NCBI GenBank assembly: GCA_013398275.1
Contig: VZSE01002103.1
Coordinates: forward strand, 1 to 64,000
Length of the DNA stretch: 64,000 bases
From: Promerops cafer
Taxonomy: Eukaryota > Chordata > Aves > Passeriformes > Nectariniidae
Direction of reading: 5' to 3'
Part shown: one piece after another, positions 29,699-42,582 of the stretch
Position numbering within the stretch: the first letter of the stretch is position 1
How the letters are laid out: each line of letters starts with the position of its first letter
The notes under the pieces: model-generated
What the model was told of the DNA's origin: nothing
The model's input: the letters and a program-made list of their open reading frames with translations, nothing else
Database searches by the model: none
Made by a program: the position numbers and the translations under genes

Positions 29699-31805
29699 CA
29701 TGGGCCAGCTGCAGAGAGGGGCCAGCTGGGAGTGGTGACAGAGGGGACGGAGTCTGTGCAGGGGGGGTCAGTGCATGGCAAACCCAACGTTTTACCCCAG
29801 CCTTTCCCTGTTGGAGCACTGGAGGAATATCGGGGTGACCTTTGCCAAGGGAGCAAACAGGGCTGGGACAGAGGGGACAAGGGGACCTGAGCTCCTCCTG
29901 GAGAGCTGCACAGCCCCGGAGGAGCCCCTGCTGCTGCAGCTCCGTGCCTGGGACAAACAGAGCACTCCTGGATCCAGGGAAGGCCTGGGTGCGCAGCGGG
30001 ACACGAAGCCCCAGGAGAAAGGAGCAATTCCCAGAGCCAGGGCATGACAGAGCAGGGATTTCTGTCCAGAAACCACCCCAGCTCTGTGCTGAGACCCTTT
30101 GGCACCAATCCCCCCCTGGGGGATGCCCGTCACACCAAGCCCAGGGCCATGGGTCACACCCTGCTGTGCCCACGTGTCCCCCAGGGCAGAGCCTGGAGCT
30201 GGGCAGCCCCACCGAGTGCCAGCGAGGCAGATTCCCATTTATTCCCTGCCTTTTTGGCACCAGGTGCTGGACAAGCAGCAGGGCCCTGGCACAGGAGAGG
30301 CAGGGACAGCTCCTCCGGGCTGTGCAAGGCAAAGGGACCTCCCTGTGCCCAGCACTAAAGGACACACAGCAAAGCCCGTGGGTGATTTAATGTGCCACAG
30401 GTAGAAGCCATGGCCATGCACAGGTCCTGGTCCTGCCTTCGGGGGGCTGAGAGGAGGCTGAACCCACAGACACACCCCAGTGAGTGGCACAGAGAAGTGA
30501 AATCACTCCTGTCCCTCCATCCCTTGGAAATTCCATGGCAAACTCCATTCTGGACTTTGTTCTGTGGGGCTGGAGCAGGAGAAATGAAGGAACAACATGA
30601 AATTATTGCATCTTTCTGTTATCCCTTAGCCCGGCATTAGAACATCAAAAAGCTGCCCTCCAAAACCCATGAAATCTTAAAATATTTGGGGTTTGCTGTG
30701 TAAATCTGCTGAATTTGTGCATATTGCCTTCTCTCTCCAGCCATCAGGACTGAAAACTTTTATTTCTTAATAAAACTGAGTGGCTCGGGGAGCCTGGAAA
30801 ATGGAGTGTTGGAAAGCAGCAGGAAATAATTCTGCATTTCCCTGGGAAGAATCAATGGGCTCAACACCACCACTGTTATTTGTTGAACTCCTGAGCTGTT
30901 TGCAGTGGGCAGCATACCACTCCCTGTGCCTGACAACCCCAAAATGTTATTTCTTAAAGGCAGGGAAAACATTGGAGCTGGGAAGTCTCAGAACTGGCCT
31001 TTTATTGAAACTTATATTTCATTGCTCACGAGAGACGTGAAAAATCAATTTCACCAGACGTATTTTTTTTAAAGCAACATCTAATTGCTTGCAAATAGGG
31101 GCTTGGAGGAGAAGGGCCTCCTTCAATTATAAAGCAGCAGCATGGCAGGGGAAGAACACGATGTCTATTACTTTTTTGATAAATCAATAAAAAAATAAAC
31201 AAACAGCAGCAGATTGGCCCCGTGGGGATGCCAAGTCCACTCCCAGGATGGATTTTATAGGCCTTATAAAAACAGAGTTTATATTATGGCATCTTAATTA
31301 GGGAAGAGCTTCCAGTGCTGCTGAGGATTTGTGTAAATTCCTGTCCATGGGTCAGCCAGGCTGGAATTGCTGCTCTTCCTGGGGCTGGTAGAGCCACAAA
31401 CCCCTCTCAGAGCTCATTCCGTGCAATTTTGGCTGCTTTCAGAGAAGATGAGACAGGAAACTGAAGCTGGGAGTGAAGTTTAGATGAGAAATGTTGATAT
31501 TTTGATGTCTTGTTTTTCCTGTCTGAAAACAGAAGGAAAAAAGATATTTTAAAAGACACACTCTGATAACAGAAATTTGGGACAGATCTTGCAGTGTTTC
31601 CAGTTTGCTTTCAATCTTTGAAGATTTCTCTCGTAGGCTGTAAGTGAAATTTTGAAACAAATGTCATTTAGAATTTAAAAACAAGCCCTGAACAACCAAC
31701 CAAAAAACCCACCCTGATCACAGGTCTTTTTCGAAACCTGAAGAGACATTTGAAGAATTTATGAGTATTTACCTTTAAATGTGAGATCTGGATTTGTCCA
31801 ATTTG
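29699..31805. other. Unique sequence, no gene seen
   Basis: GC-rich to 30520 with overlapping open frames. AT-rich from 30600, including 31040-31280, where ATCTAATTGCTTGCAAATA and AAATCAATAAAAAAATAAAC occur. No product recognised. Confidence 0.45.
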
Positions 31806-31910
31806 TCATGGAATCATCCTGGAGTGGGTTGGGTTGGAAGGGACCTCAAAGCTCATCTCATCCACCTCCTGCCATGGGCAGGGACACCTTCCACTATCCC
31901 AGCTTCTTGC
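31806..31910 (-). mobile_element. CR1 LINE 3' end, antisense
   Basis: ATGGAATCATCCTGGAGTGG, GTTGGGTTGGAAGGGACCTC and GCCATGGGCAGGGACACC, then it stops at CCACTATCCCAGCTTCTT. About 105 bp of 3' end only. Confidence 0.92.
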
Positions 31911-32639
31911 CATCAATAATTATTCCTTCAGGACACTCTTAATTGTCACCTTCAGCAAATGATGAGATTTATTTTATCTTTCTGCCCGGGAAAATATTGA
32001 ATTTAACCTACACCAAGAGGTTACAAAGCTACAAATAGAGGTGTAAAGAATACGGGGAATGTATGGAAGATAAAACAAAAAGGTAAAAAGCCAAAGGACA
32101 TCACCAGCAACCCCCCTGCATTCCTGGGATCCATCCCTAAGGGTTTTTCCCCGGAAATGAGCCTTGCAGAGCTGCCCTCCTGCCTGTGCCTCTCCTGCAG
32201 TGAAGGTGGATTTCCAGGCAGGTTGTGTAACAGCCGAGGTGCAGATTTAAATGTACAAATACCTAGGCAGGCAGAGTGGAAATCTCACAATATTTGATTA
32301 ACCTGAATTATTTGCTTTCATAAACAAGTAGGTTTTGAAGATCTCTCCAGGACTGCAAATGATTTTGGCAATTATCTCGGAGAGATAATTACGGATTTCA
32401 AAGGAGGATGCTCTGAGGGGGAGAAGGGAGGATGCAAGGTGACCTAGTGCAGTAATCCACCATGAAGATTAGGGAGGAAGACATCAAAAGGAGCTGGGTT
32501 TATTGATGCCATTTCTATTAACAGGATTAGTGGTGATAGCAGGGGAAAACTGCCCTGGACAGGAGATATTTCCTCTCAGAGGCCTGAAAACAACAGTTGT
32601 GTTCTTCTCCTGGCCTGGCCAGTGCCTGCAGGGTGAGGG
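31911..32639. other. Unique AT-rich sequence
   Basis: No gene. Bases 32270-32410 contain ATTTGATTAACCTGAATTA and an inverted pair ATTATCTCGGAGAGATAAT (32372-32390), a 19-bp hairpin with one odd centre base. Confidence 0.45.
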
Positions 32640-32734
32640 GCTGGGGTGGTGAAAGGTGTCCCTGCCCATGGAGTGCAGTAAAATGAGTTTTAAGGGTCCC
32701 TCCCAGCTGAAACCATTCTGGGATTTGATGACTT
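32640..32734 (+). mobile_element. CR1 LINE 3' end, degraded
   Basis: AAAGGTGTCCCTGCCCATGG, AGTTTTAAGGGTCCCTCCCA, then AACCATTCTGGGATTTGATG. It follows the usual 3' order with small deletions. Confidence 0.85.
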
Positions 32735-33714
32735 TTTTTATTTTTTTGGACTCCAAATATATAATTTTAACTAGGAGGTCTAAAATCCTCTTGACTTCTC
32801 AAAACACTGAATTAGGAAAAGAAAAACAGACAACAAAAAAAACCAACTTACCCAGCTGGAGATGCCAAAATGGGGCTTCTTGACAATTTCGAGATTAATT
32901 ATTATTTTTAACTGTTCAAACTGCTTATTTTCCAATGACTGGAACTTCTTTTTTTCTTTTTTTTTCAGTCGAGGATAGCTTCTTTTTCACCAATAATTGC
33001 ATTTCTGTTCCCCTACAATACTGGAAAGCATCTGATAACAAACTCGTGACTCATTCTTGCTTTGAGGGTGGATCCCCCAAGCCCCCCTAGGCTGGAGTGA
33101 GGGGGATGGAAAGCTGTGCTCAGAGTCTCTGATGAAATTTCCAGATTGCAAAGCTGGAATGTAAATGATAGATGGAGACAGGTGAAGGCGTCACAGAGGC
33201 AGATGCACAGAAATTTCTCCAAGCAGATTTCTGTGGAGGGGAAATTGAATTTTCAACCAGCAAAAAAAATGCAGAAATTAAAAAAAAAAAAAGTATTACT
33301 GAAAATTCTTTGGACTCCCATTTTCTTCTTTTTTTTTCCCCCCTCTCTGATTTTTCATGAGGAAAACTCAGCTTCTGCAAGGAAAAACCAGTCTCTTCCA
33401 ACATGCTTTCCCTTTAAAAAGGGATATCCCTTGGATATCTTGGCCAATCAGAGCCAGATAATTGCGTAATTTTCTTAAGAAAACGGGATTTTTGGGTCAA
33501 TCCAGAAGGAAAAAATGAAATGCTTCACTTTTTATTTTTTCCTTTCCCCACAAGCCAAGAACTGCAAAAGAAAGCACATTGAAGGGTGAAGGAAACATTT
33601 TGTTCTGAAGTTTAGTTCAAGCTCTTCTCTGTGTGCTCTGGGGTCAGGACAGGCAGAGAATGAGGGGGGGTAAGAAAAGAACTGCTCAGGAATGGGGGAG
33701 TGAGAGGGGCTACA
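32735..33714. other. Unique AT-rich sequence
   Basis: No gene. Several short A and T runs (A12 near 33279, T9 near 33329). Nothing recognised. Confidence 0.5.
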
Positions 33715-33836
33715 ATCATAATATAATTAATATAATAAATTAGTTTATATACATATATAGTAATATGAGAAATAGAGCATGATAAATATGATTAATATAA
33801 CATAATATACAATAATATACTATACTATACTATAAN
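33715..33836. repeat. AT-rich low-complexity tract with (ATACT)n
   Basis: TAATATAATTAATATAATAA words, then ATACTATACTATACTATA. It ends at a single undetermined base at 33836, probably an assembly or polishing failure. Confidence 0.9.
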
Positions 33837-34354
33837 GTGTTGTGCCTTCTGCAGGATGCTGGGATCAGACTGGGACTGGATTGTCCCCATGGCCCATCAG
33901 TATCTGATGATTTGGACCATTAAAAATGAACATTTAAGCCCATCCCCTGGGCTCTGCCCAGTTCCCTCTGCGTTCCATGGATCAGAGGAAGTACAAGGGA
34001 ATCTGGGTAGAAAATGCAGGATTTGGGGTCACCCCAGGCTCCCAGGGCCAGGCAGATGAGCTGGGAGGGAGGTCCTGGTGCTCCATCCCTCTCCTGCAAA
34101 CATTCCCTCGGGGGTTTTCCAAGGGATGGGAGCTCATTCCTCATTCTGAGGGAATGCTCCAGAAGAGTGTGCTTGTCCCTCCCTGAAACAATCCAAATTC
34201 GAGTTCAGGCAGGGTGTGAACTTAGAATTAAAGGCAACAAAGGAAAATAATCATCAAACTTGTACAACTAATTAAAAAAACAGGGGAAAGTACTCAGGAG
34301 GGCCCTTCTTGCTCTCTGCCACAACAGGGGGGTCTAGCCAGGGCGGATCTGGGG
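33837..34354. other. Unique sequence, no gene seen
   Basis: Nothing recognised. The 5' part of the following CR1 may extend a little upstream of 34355. Confidence 0.45.
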
Positions 34355-34607
34355 TCTTCCCCCAGGTGACAAATGGGAAATGGCCTCAGGTTGCACCAGG
34401 AGGGGTTCAGGTTGGCTATCAGGAACATTTTCTTTCTCAAAAGAGTGGGTGAGTATTGGAGCAACTGCCTGGGGTGGACTCAGCACCCCTGGGAGCGCTC
34501 AAATCCCAGGCAGACGTGGCTGATGGTGCAGCGAGCACGGGGACCCCAGACTGGATTCGATGCTCTCGGGGGTCTTTTCCAAGCCCGCTGACTGCGCGAT
34601 GCCGTGA
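34355..34607 (+). mobile_element. CR1 LINE 3' fragment with GC-shifted tail
   Basis: GGTGACAAATGGGAAATGGC, CTCAGGTTGCACCAGGAGGG, TTCAGGTTGGCTATCAGGAA and CATTTTCTTTCTCAAAAGAG, then GATTCGATGCTCTCGGGGGT and CTTTTCCAAGCCC. The expected AATGATTCTGTGATTCTGTGA end reads GCTGACTGCGCGATGCCGTGA instead. Confidence 0.85.
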
Positions 34608-34830
34608 GGAGCAGAATCTGCCCAGCAGAGCCCTGTGCCCCCTGCCTCACCCCGCCGAGCCTCCCGCAGAGCTGGCGTGCACAGACCCATCCCGCGGGGC
34701 TCCCTGCATCCAGCCCCGCGGCTCTGGGCTGCCCAGGAGCCCGCGGATGTTGGCCCCAGGTATCGACAGGCACTGAGCGAAGCACGCGGCTTTATCGAGC
34801 CGCTGGGCAGCTTTGCAGAACCAGAAGGAG
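34590..34830. promoter_or_regulatory. Small CpG-rich patch
   Basis: CpGs occur at high density (GACTGCGCGATGCCGTGAG, CATCCCGCGGGGC, CCCCGCGGC, GCGAAGCACGCGGC). It could be a minor CpG island. No transcript feature is recognised. Confidence 0.35.
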
Positions 34831-37292
34831 CAGCAAATCGTGTTCCACCAGCCGGGCTGTCAATACAGCCTGTTATCACTTCCCGCTGGAAATGGCAGCG
34901 TCTCACACAGCCAGGGCCCGTCCCCGCTCCTGGGACAGCACATTCCCAGGTGGAGCTGTGCTGGCCCCAGCTGAGCCCCTTCTCCCTCGCTGACTCATCA
35001 CAGATGGTGCATTTTTATCTGCAGAGGCGAGAGAAAAGCTTCCCAGGAAATGATTCCGTGAACAATTCCCAGGCAAACCACCTCAGGCGGGGCAGCAGGG
35101 AGCTGAAAGGCTCAGGACTGAGAAAGGGAACGTCGTTCACCTCCCAGATCCTGCACTGGGATCAGCCACTGGGATCAAACTGGCAATTAGGGGAACCCGA
35201 GTGACTGCCACTGCCCAGCAGCTCTCATTCCACGGGATACCTGTGCTTCCCATGCCCGTTGTGTGGCCATTATTTATTTTTTAATTTATGAACTACCTTG
35301 GGGAGCTTATGTAAGCTCCACCTGACACACATGGGAGGTGTTTCTGGGTCATGCTCTGTTATCTCTCAGAGCTCAAGCCAACTCCCAATAATTGATGCAG
35401 CTCCAAGAGAACATTTTCCTGCAGCACTTTATTTGATAATTATCCACCACGGGGCTCCTCAGCTGTTGCTGGCCCCGGTTTGGACAGGAAGCCAAGCTGG
35501 AGGGAGTCCTGCTGGAGTCAGGTCCAGTGATTCAGATAATGGAGGTCCTACATGATTACCTTTCCTGAAGAAAGAGGTGTTCCTGTTTGCCCTGACCCTT
35601 TCCAGGCAGTCCTGACTCAGATTTTTCCTCCTCTCAGAGGGGGACTTGGCTTAAACCACGTCCCAACACCTCATCCCTCATTTCCCGCACACCAAAATAC
35701 AAAATTTCTGAGAGGGTCTTGTTTTGCTTTCCTTTCTGAGGAGGTGGAAGTGAACCCAAGGAAGTGCAAACACATTCCTCTAACTCCTCTTATAGAACTC
35801 TATTTGCTCTGTAACTTCTGGGCAAAGTACCTGGCTCAAGATGTTTGACCTTGGCCAACTCTTGGCCTTGAAAATCAGTCTAGCCCCAGTGTTTTGACAA
35901 GGTAGCTACACCAGTATAATTAGCATTCCAGGGGTGATGCAGGGTCCCTCTCTTGCTGTGAAAGGTTCTGACTTCCTCCTCGGTGAATTAATCCTTTTAC
36001 TCCTGGGTTTGAACTTGCTCATTCCGTGGAATGACCCCGAATCTCTTCAGGGGTTTTCATTAAACACACACGGCTCCTCCTTGAAAAATTTGCTCTTCCC
36101 GTGGTGAGCAATCCTCAGACGTTGCAGCTTTGTGTGAGCAGCTTGTGGTGCCCCCAGGGAGCAGAGTCCAGTGCCAGAGATCTCGATCAGAGGAGCAGGA
36201 GTGGCCCAGCAGCCCCCGCAGGGGGGGACCCCGCGGTCACAGCTGCTCAAGGATGCACATCCCACCCCCAAACTCGTCTGCTGCGACTCCCACTCTGAGG
36301 CTCCCAAGGCAAAGACATCTTGAAAGCTTTTGTGAGCTGGTTAAGATCAAAGAAATCTGGTTGCATAAATCTGGAATGCTAAACTGGAATGAAAGGAAGC
36401 TGGCATTGCGAATGGAGGGAAATGTAAATTCACAACGTGGAGCAATTTTCCCCAGTGGACCCAGTCTTGAGCTCATCGACCTCAGGCTCTGAGCGAGCTG
36501 GCAAGGGCTGTTCTCACTTTGGACATAAAAGGGGTGAGGCTGGGCTGGGTTCCTGATTTCCTTGGGACTCCAGCTCCTGTTTCCACAGTAGGAACCTTTA
36601 TCCCACCCCAGTCTGTGGCACAAGCCAGCCCTCGGAGCCATGGGGAGAGGGCTCTCAGTGCTGGGCTGGCTGGCCCTTGCCATCCATAAAAGATGTTTTT
36701 TCATTTTTCTTGCATCATTTAAACCCATGGCTCGTGTGTTCCTCCTCCCAAACCCACACAGGCAGCGCCACTGGCTGCTGCTTCTCAAGAAATGGGTTTT
36801 GATCGACACTGATCAAAACTTTGACAGGATTGCCACCCACAGTGTTGTCCATCAAGCTATTTTCTCCAGATATTAATGACAGACTTGATCTTATATCTCT
36901 CACCAATTAGCAAGCCCCAAAATTAAATGCAGTGGTCTGTTATTTCCTGAAGTTTTGTCTTTCTCTTTCCTAATTGGTTCTCACCTGAGCTGATGCCAGG
37001 GAGTCCAGGATTCAGCTTTTCCTTTCCATGTTTAGGGGCTCATTTCCCCTTTCTCATCAGCAGTATCTTCCCCCTTCCTTAACTCCAGGTTGTTTAATGT
37101 GGATCTTTGAGCTGCCCAAAGGTTCTTTTTTCCTTTTCCCACAAATGTGACACACCAAAATACCTCTTTAATCCATGTTAAGAATACATAGCCTTAGTCA
37201 ACCTTTTATCGTTATTTTTTTTAATGAAGATTCCAATGAAAGCAGTTTTTGCAGTGGAAAATATCTCATGCTAAAATGTTCAACCAGTTTAG
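34831..37292. other. Unique sequence, no gene seen
   Basis: No repeat family in about 2.4 kb. Open frames reach 190 codons (36237-36809, minus) without recognisable product. Pyrimidine-rich plus strand at 36950-37140. Confidence 0.45.
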
Positions 37293-37414
37293 AGGGTCAG
37301 GTTGGACGGGGCTGGGAGCACTGTGGGACAGTGGAAGGTGTCCCTCCCCATGGCAGGGGTGGCACTGGAAGGGCTTTGATGTCCTCCCAACCCAAACCTT
37401 GTGTGATTTTGTAG
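37293..37414 (+). mobile_element. CR1 LINE 3' end
   Basis: GTCAGGTTGGACGGGGCTGG, CCCCATGGCAGGGGTGGCAC and TGGAAGGGCTTTGATGTCCT, then CCAACCCAAACCTTGTGTGA and a degraded tail. Confidence 0.92.
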
Positions 37415-39789
37415 GTCTGTGACATAGGGATACAAAGGAACGTGAGAGATGGAGAGTGGCAAGATTTATGAGGAGGGGATAAAATGGAGGGTGACATTAT
37501 TGGGACTGCAAAGCAACAACGAAGACAAGAAATTTATTAAAACTCTCTGTTTCCCTGCCTAGTTTAATACAGAGCTGCATTTTTGCTCTCTCATCTTCCC
37601 TTCTCTAACCCAGAGAACCAGCCAGGATCTGTCATTTCCCAGAGACTGGCAAGTCCTTTATGTCCCAAGATATTTTCCACCAGCCAGGCTGCAGAACCAG
37701 GGGAACCTTGGGTCAGGATTAGCCTTGCTGAGTTACAGCTTTGCTGGCTATAACTCGCTCCTCTGAAGGGACAGAGGTGTGGCAGGGCAGAAGAGCAGCC
37801 CTGTCCTCTGGGGGATGCAGAGCTGGCTTTGGATGTCACCCTCAGCCTGCAGGTGACATCACTGTGAGGCACAGCAGACGTGCCTGGCGGGGGCACAGGG
37901 GCACGGTGACCTCAGGGCTGTTTATGTGGCATTTGCAGACATGAGTCACTGTCCTGGGGCCACAGCCACCTTCAGCAGGGGAAAATGGTGCCTTTGGTCT
38001 CGTAGGTCTTGGTGACGTGATGGGGATGCCACAGAGATTGGTGGCAGCACAGCTCTGGGGACGTTCCTCAAACGTGAGGGAGCCGAGCCAGATGTTCAGT
38101 CACATCAGCAGCTGTTTGCTTCGGCCCTTCAAGGTCCAGCCCTCAGCTGGGTGCAGATTAAATTGAAGATGTGGCCCAAGAGTGTCTGTGCCATGAACGT
38201 GGCTCTGTGCTGAGCTGGGGTCAGTTTTGTCTGAGGGCAGAGAGGTTGAGTAAGTGAAATGTTGGAGTCACAGGCAAGTTATGAAGCTCAGGATAAAAAA
38301 ATAGCATTTCCTGACTGTAACCCATCCATTTCTGGGTTTGAAGTGCCAGTATCGACTGGAATAGAGTGGAGAAACAAGGCAATTTGGCCAGGAGTGATCC
38401 CACATTTATAAGCACCTTAAAACCTTAACCTCCTTCCCACCAAGGGTTTTAAGAACCTTTGGAGTTTTCTCCACTGGGGCTTCAGGCCAAGCATGAGAAT
38501 TAAGGAAGATTTTAGCTAAATCTGCTGAGGTTGATGTTCACTTTGTGCTTTCCTTCTGCTGGGGTTTTTTTGGTGTGGCAGAAAATGACCCAGGAGCAGC
38601 TGCAATGAGGGGTTAAATTGGGGGACTCACCACTGACCCACCAAGGAGGGGTTTGAGGAGATCCCTTCCAGGTTATCTCAAGGTCATCTTGTAAAACTAA
38701 TCTTAAGGCCTTTCCTCTCCACTGGAAAAAGCCACCTGGCACACGAACATCCCCTTTCATGTCTCTTTTAATAAAATCCTCTGATTTTGCCCCCACCTGC
38801 TGCAGCCTCACTGTCCCTGTGGTCACTGAGGGGACTCAGTGACTTTGTTGAGATCCCATAAAAATCCAGGACACGCTGCAGTGCCCAGTGCTCATTTCTG
38901 TGTGAGTCCCGTGTCAGAAAGGTTTGGGGATTATCTGAAGAGTTTGAGATTTCTTTCCAAAACAGAGCTTCATCCTTCCAACAGGACAATAGCATGGATG
39001 CTGCTGGAATCCTGTTGTTGACAAGGTTTATGTCCTGCAGGAGCTGCAAACAAGAAAAAGACACCAAAGTTTTTCCCCTTACATAAGCTTCAAAAGTTGT
39101 CCGAGCTAACTTTAACTTCGTGGCAAAGTTTGCACGTTTGGAAAGTGTGACCACACCTCCCAGGAGAAAATCCAGTCCTTTTCAGAGCAGGAGGATGAAA
39201 GAATTGCTGGCACTGAGCTCAGGGAGCAATGACAGACAACAGCAAAGTGCCTGCAGGTATTTATTTGAACTGTTGGATTAAAATTCTCCGGCTGCACTCA
39301 TGACAACAGCTCTCCTTAGTTTTCCAGGTGTTCTTGTTACCTGCCTTTTATCAGCTGAAGTTACAGGAAAGTAGTTTTAAGAATTTGTTTTTGAGTATTG
39401 GACAGGAAACTAAACAAGGAACAATGTTTGAACAGACATCAGAATTCATTGCTGAGCTCGAGGTACCCCAATGCTGACAAAAACTTGTTTCATTTGCAGT
39501 TTTGAAGTGGTGCATCAGATGTGTGCAAACAACCCCAATGAGATAGCACAGCTCTGCTCTGAATTTAAACCAACCAGCCATGAGGAAGAGAAAATTCTGA
39601 ATATAAGAGTTGAATAATTTCTTGATTGGAGAAAATTTGCTTTTATTCCACAAAGAAATCAGGGATTCAGACAGCACAGGATATAGTGAATATAAAGAGA
39701 GCACACTCATATCAGGTGAGCTGAGATGAAATGACATCTAATAAAGAGTTTCTTTAACACAGAGAAAAATCAGTTCAACTCAGGAAAGC
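37415..39789. other. Unique sequence, no gene seen
   Basis: No repeat family. The longest balanced-composition open frame is 38768-39154 on the minus strand (about 129 codons). It shows no motif I can name and has no paired splice sites. Confidence 0.4.
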
Positions 39790-40080
39790 AACACAGAACC
39801 CCAGAATGGGAAGGATCTTAAAGTTCATCCATTCCCACCCCTGCCATGGCAGGGACACTTCCACTGTCCCAGGCTGCTCCAGCCTGGCCTTGGGCACTGC
39901 CAGGGATCCAGGGGCAGCCCCAGCTGCTCTGGGCACCTGTGCCAGGGCCTGCCCACCCTGCCAGGGAACAATTCCCAATTCCCAATATCCCATCTAAATC
40001 TACCTTCCTCCAGGTTAAAACAATTCCTCCTTGTCCTGTCTCTCCAGGCCCTTGTGAAAATCCCCCTCCAGCTCCTCTAG
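39790..40080 (-). mobile_element. CR1 LINE 3' fragment, antisense
   Basis: CACAGAACCCCAGAATGGGA, CTGCCATGGCAGGGACACTT, GGGCACTGCCAGGGATCCAG, GGGGCAGCCCCAGCTGCTCT and CAATTCCCAATTCCCAATAT, then CTTGTCCTGTCTCTCCAGGC. This is the same subfamily as 6175 and 62218, with the duplicated ATTCCCA. Confidence 0.95.
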
Positions 40081-40094
40081 ATATTGGAATGGCC

Positions 40095-40253
40095 ACTATA
40101 TAATAAATGAATAATAACATAAATAATAAGATAAATACAATAAATAAAAAAATTAATAACTAAAATAAATAAATAAATACAATAAATACAGTAAAGACAA
40201 TAAATACAATAAAGACAATAAAGACAATAAAGACAATAAATAAATAAACCTAA
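40095..40253. repeat. A-rich repeat (AATAAAGAC / AATAAATAC)
   Basis: Begins as AATAAATGAATAATAAC words, becomes regular AATAAATA, then about six units of AATAAAGAC or AATAAATAC. It adjoins the 5' side of the antisense CR1. Confidence 0.9.
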
Positions 40254-40267
40254 CATGACCAATAAGT

Positions 40268-40310
40268 TCCTCCATCCCTGGAGGCTTTCAAGACCAGGCC
40301 AGAACTAACA
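40268..40310 (+). mobile_element. Possible CR1 scrap
   Basis: CATCCCTGGAGGCTTTCAAG and ACCAGGCC resemble the CR1 block CATCCCTGGAGGTGTTCAAG. Too short to be certain. Confidence 0.4.
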
Positions 40311-41424
40311 CACAACTCAGCTGCTGTAGCCAGAGCTGTGCAGGAATCAGGGATCAGGACCTGGCTGAGCACCACTGAACTTCAGGAATTTGCCCAGGGT
40401 GCCCAAATCCCAGCCTAGCCTGAATCAGGAGCCAAGGCTCTCCTCTCAGGGAGGAGATGCAAATGGGACATTTATCTCATCAGAACTGGCAGCTGGAGGA
40501 GGCTGCAAGGAGAACATCAGCTCCTGCTTTTTATATTCATCAATATTTGTGATGTGCTCCCCTTCGGAGCCTCGTCCCAGCTGTGCAGTGTTTATTGATG
40601 GAATGTGCTGAGAGCAGAATTTTGCCCAGGTTTTCCTCTGCCTCCCCATCACACTGGGAGTTCAGCACGCTCCTCTGCAATGTCCCAGCTGCTGGTGATA
40701 GCAGGCTAATCTTTTAATGAGATTTTTGAAGACTTTATTGCTAGTTTTATGTAAGGAGTCCAGAATCCCAGTGTCAGGAGCTTAATAAATAAGGTTTGTT
40801 GGTCTGGGGAATTCCACAGATCTGGAGCAAAAATTACAAGCGAATTTACTCATCCACCAGGCTGTCTAATAGTCAGGAGCTTATTCTTCTGCAGAGTCAC
40901 TGAAGAGAAAGGAGCTCTCTCTTTAGCAATTCAGGTCTCAAATGGAGCCTCATTTCTGTGGCATCAGCACTTCTTGGGGCGTGTTAAACCTTCAGCTCCA
41001 ACTTTAGCACGGAGGCACTGGGAGCAAAACCAATACACCCATTTTTCCATTATCACCTGGAACTGAGCTCCGTGCAACAATAGAAGTCGTGCTTATTCAG
41101 TGTTATTAGTCAGCTGTAGTAACTTTTGGAATGAAGTTTTAGGCTTGGATGGATGATTTCCTGGCAGTATTCGTTACCTGCTCACTGTAACTCCTCAGGG
41201 GTAACTTGGGAAAGTCTCCAGAATGCAAATTCTTCATTAAGCACCCTCAGTTTTCTCTGCCTGTTTTACATCAAGCCTCACATTTGTCAGGTGAACTGGG
41301 AACTGCATGAAAAGCAGCTCCAGAGATTCAGGAGTTACTGGCAATATCTGTTTATTCACCGAGGAGATCACTTGGGTTTCTTGGGAGGCCTTTTCCACAG
41401 CAGCAAGCGAAAGGACACCCGTGT
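40311..41424. other. Unique sequence, no gene seen
   Basis: Nothing recognised. Leads directly into the duplicated segment. Confidence 0.5.
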
Positions 41425-42582
41425 GAGAGGGACTGCGAGGAAAAACTGAAGGTTCATTTCCATTTTTCTCAATAAATTATGCATGAAAAGCGGGAATAGT
41501 GCTCGAACTCCTGGCTCTGTGCTGTCAGGTGGAGCTGAGCACGAGCCAGGGATGGTTTCAGCAGGAAGACAGGGCTAAAAGGCAGCGAGCCCTCTCGAGG
41601 AGCTCAGCTGCTGGAACAGCAGCAGCTGCTGGGTTGTTTGCTCAAACTGCAGCTTGGAGCTCTGCTCCTGCACTTCCTGTGCTTTCCAGGAGCTGCACTT
41701 TGGGAGAGGGAACCTCCTCGGCAGCAGAGCCCTGCTGTGGGCACCTGTAACAACAGCAGCGAATAAAGATGGGCAGAACAGTTCAAAGTTCCAGCAGCAA
41801 AAGCCCCACTTTAATGTTACAGCTTGCTTTCATCCTATTTTCCAAGTTATCGTGGTTGATTCGAATTGATTTGTAACTTTCTTGCCCCTCAGTTCATTGC
41901 TTGTGAGGTGCTTGTAGGTGCACAAAGGTGTTCACGTTTTTTCTTCGGGGATTCTCACAGGACAGACTTCTTCTTTGTCCCAGATGCAAACTGCCTCCTC
42001 ACAAGAACAGCTTGTTATGCAAACTGATTCTCATTCTTATGATGCTTTCCATGGGAACTTATCAGGCTGAATTCAGCTGAAATAGCAAGGCCTGATTCTA
42101 CAAGGCCTCTCTCTCATAAGGTTTTACCTCGATGCAACAGGCACCTGAGGAGCTGCTGAGCTGTGCGAGGTGTCAGTGATCCCAGCTCTTCCCGTGCTGC
42201 ATTGTCCCCACCCTTCTGTCCAGCCCCAGTTTTCAGCATTCTTGAATTCTGCCCTGAATCCAAACAGGTGATTATCCCAATGAATTGTTTGTTGTGATTC
42301 CAACCTCCTCCGCTCGTTTTCTGCCCACATCTTTGATCCTTCCCTATTGTTTCTCCCTCTTTCTCATGCTTGGGTTGCCTCTCCGTGCAGCTCCTGTGTG
42401 AATTTAACCCCGGGGTGGTTGCAGGGGGGTGGGGAGCAGCAGACTCTGCAGACTCTGCCCCTCACACAGAGTTTGCTGCATTCCTGTCCCTCTCTGTGCT
42501 TCCCCTGCTCCAGCACTCGCAGCTTGCACGCTGCTGCTGTGTGAGATGTCACTGGAATGCCATTCCTGTGCCTCCAGGAAGG
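41425..42582. repeat. Duplicated segment, copy 1 (1158 bp)
   Basis: Matches 42826-43983 with a constant offset of 1401. The only difference I found is 42329 A versus 43730 G, in CTGCCCAC(A/G)TCTTTG. Copy 1 ends exactly where the N run begins. No known repeat or gene lies inside. Confidence 0.93.

Noticed and set aside
29208..30365. Minus-strand open frame of 385 codons
   Set aside because: Its middle is the translated AAAATGGCACC array, and the rest is stop-poor GC-rich DNA overlapped by plus-strand frames. No domain recognised.
32372..32390. Inverted pair ATTATCTC / GAGATAAT as a structured RNA or terminator
   Set aside because: A single 8-9-bp stem in AT-rich unique DNA with no adjoining gene. 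Too weak to call.
38768..39154. Minus-strand open frame of about 129 codons in balanced DNA
   Set aside because: More gene-like in composition than the others, but no motif, homologue or splice sites that I can recognise. Left as unique DNA.
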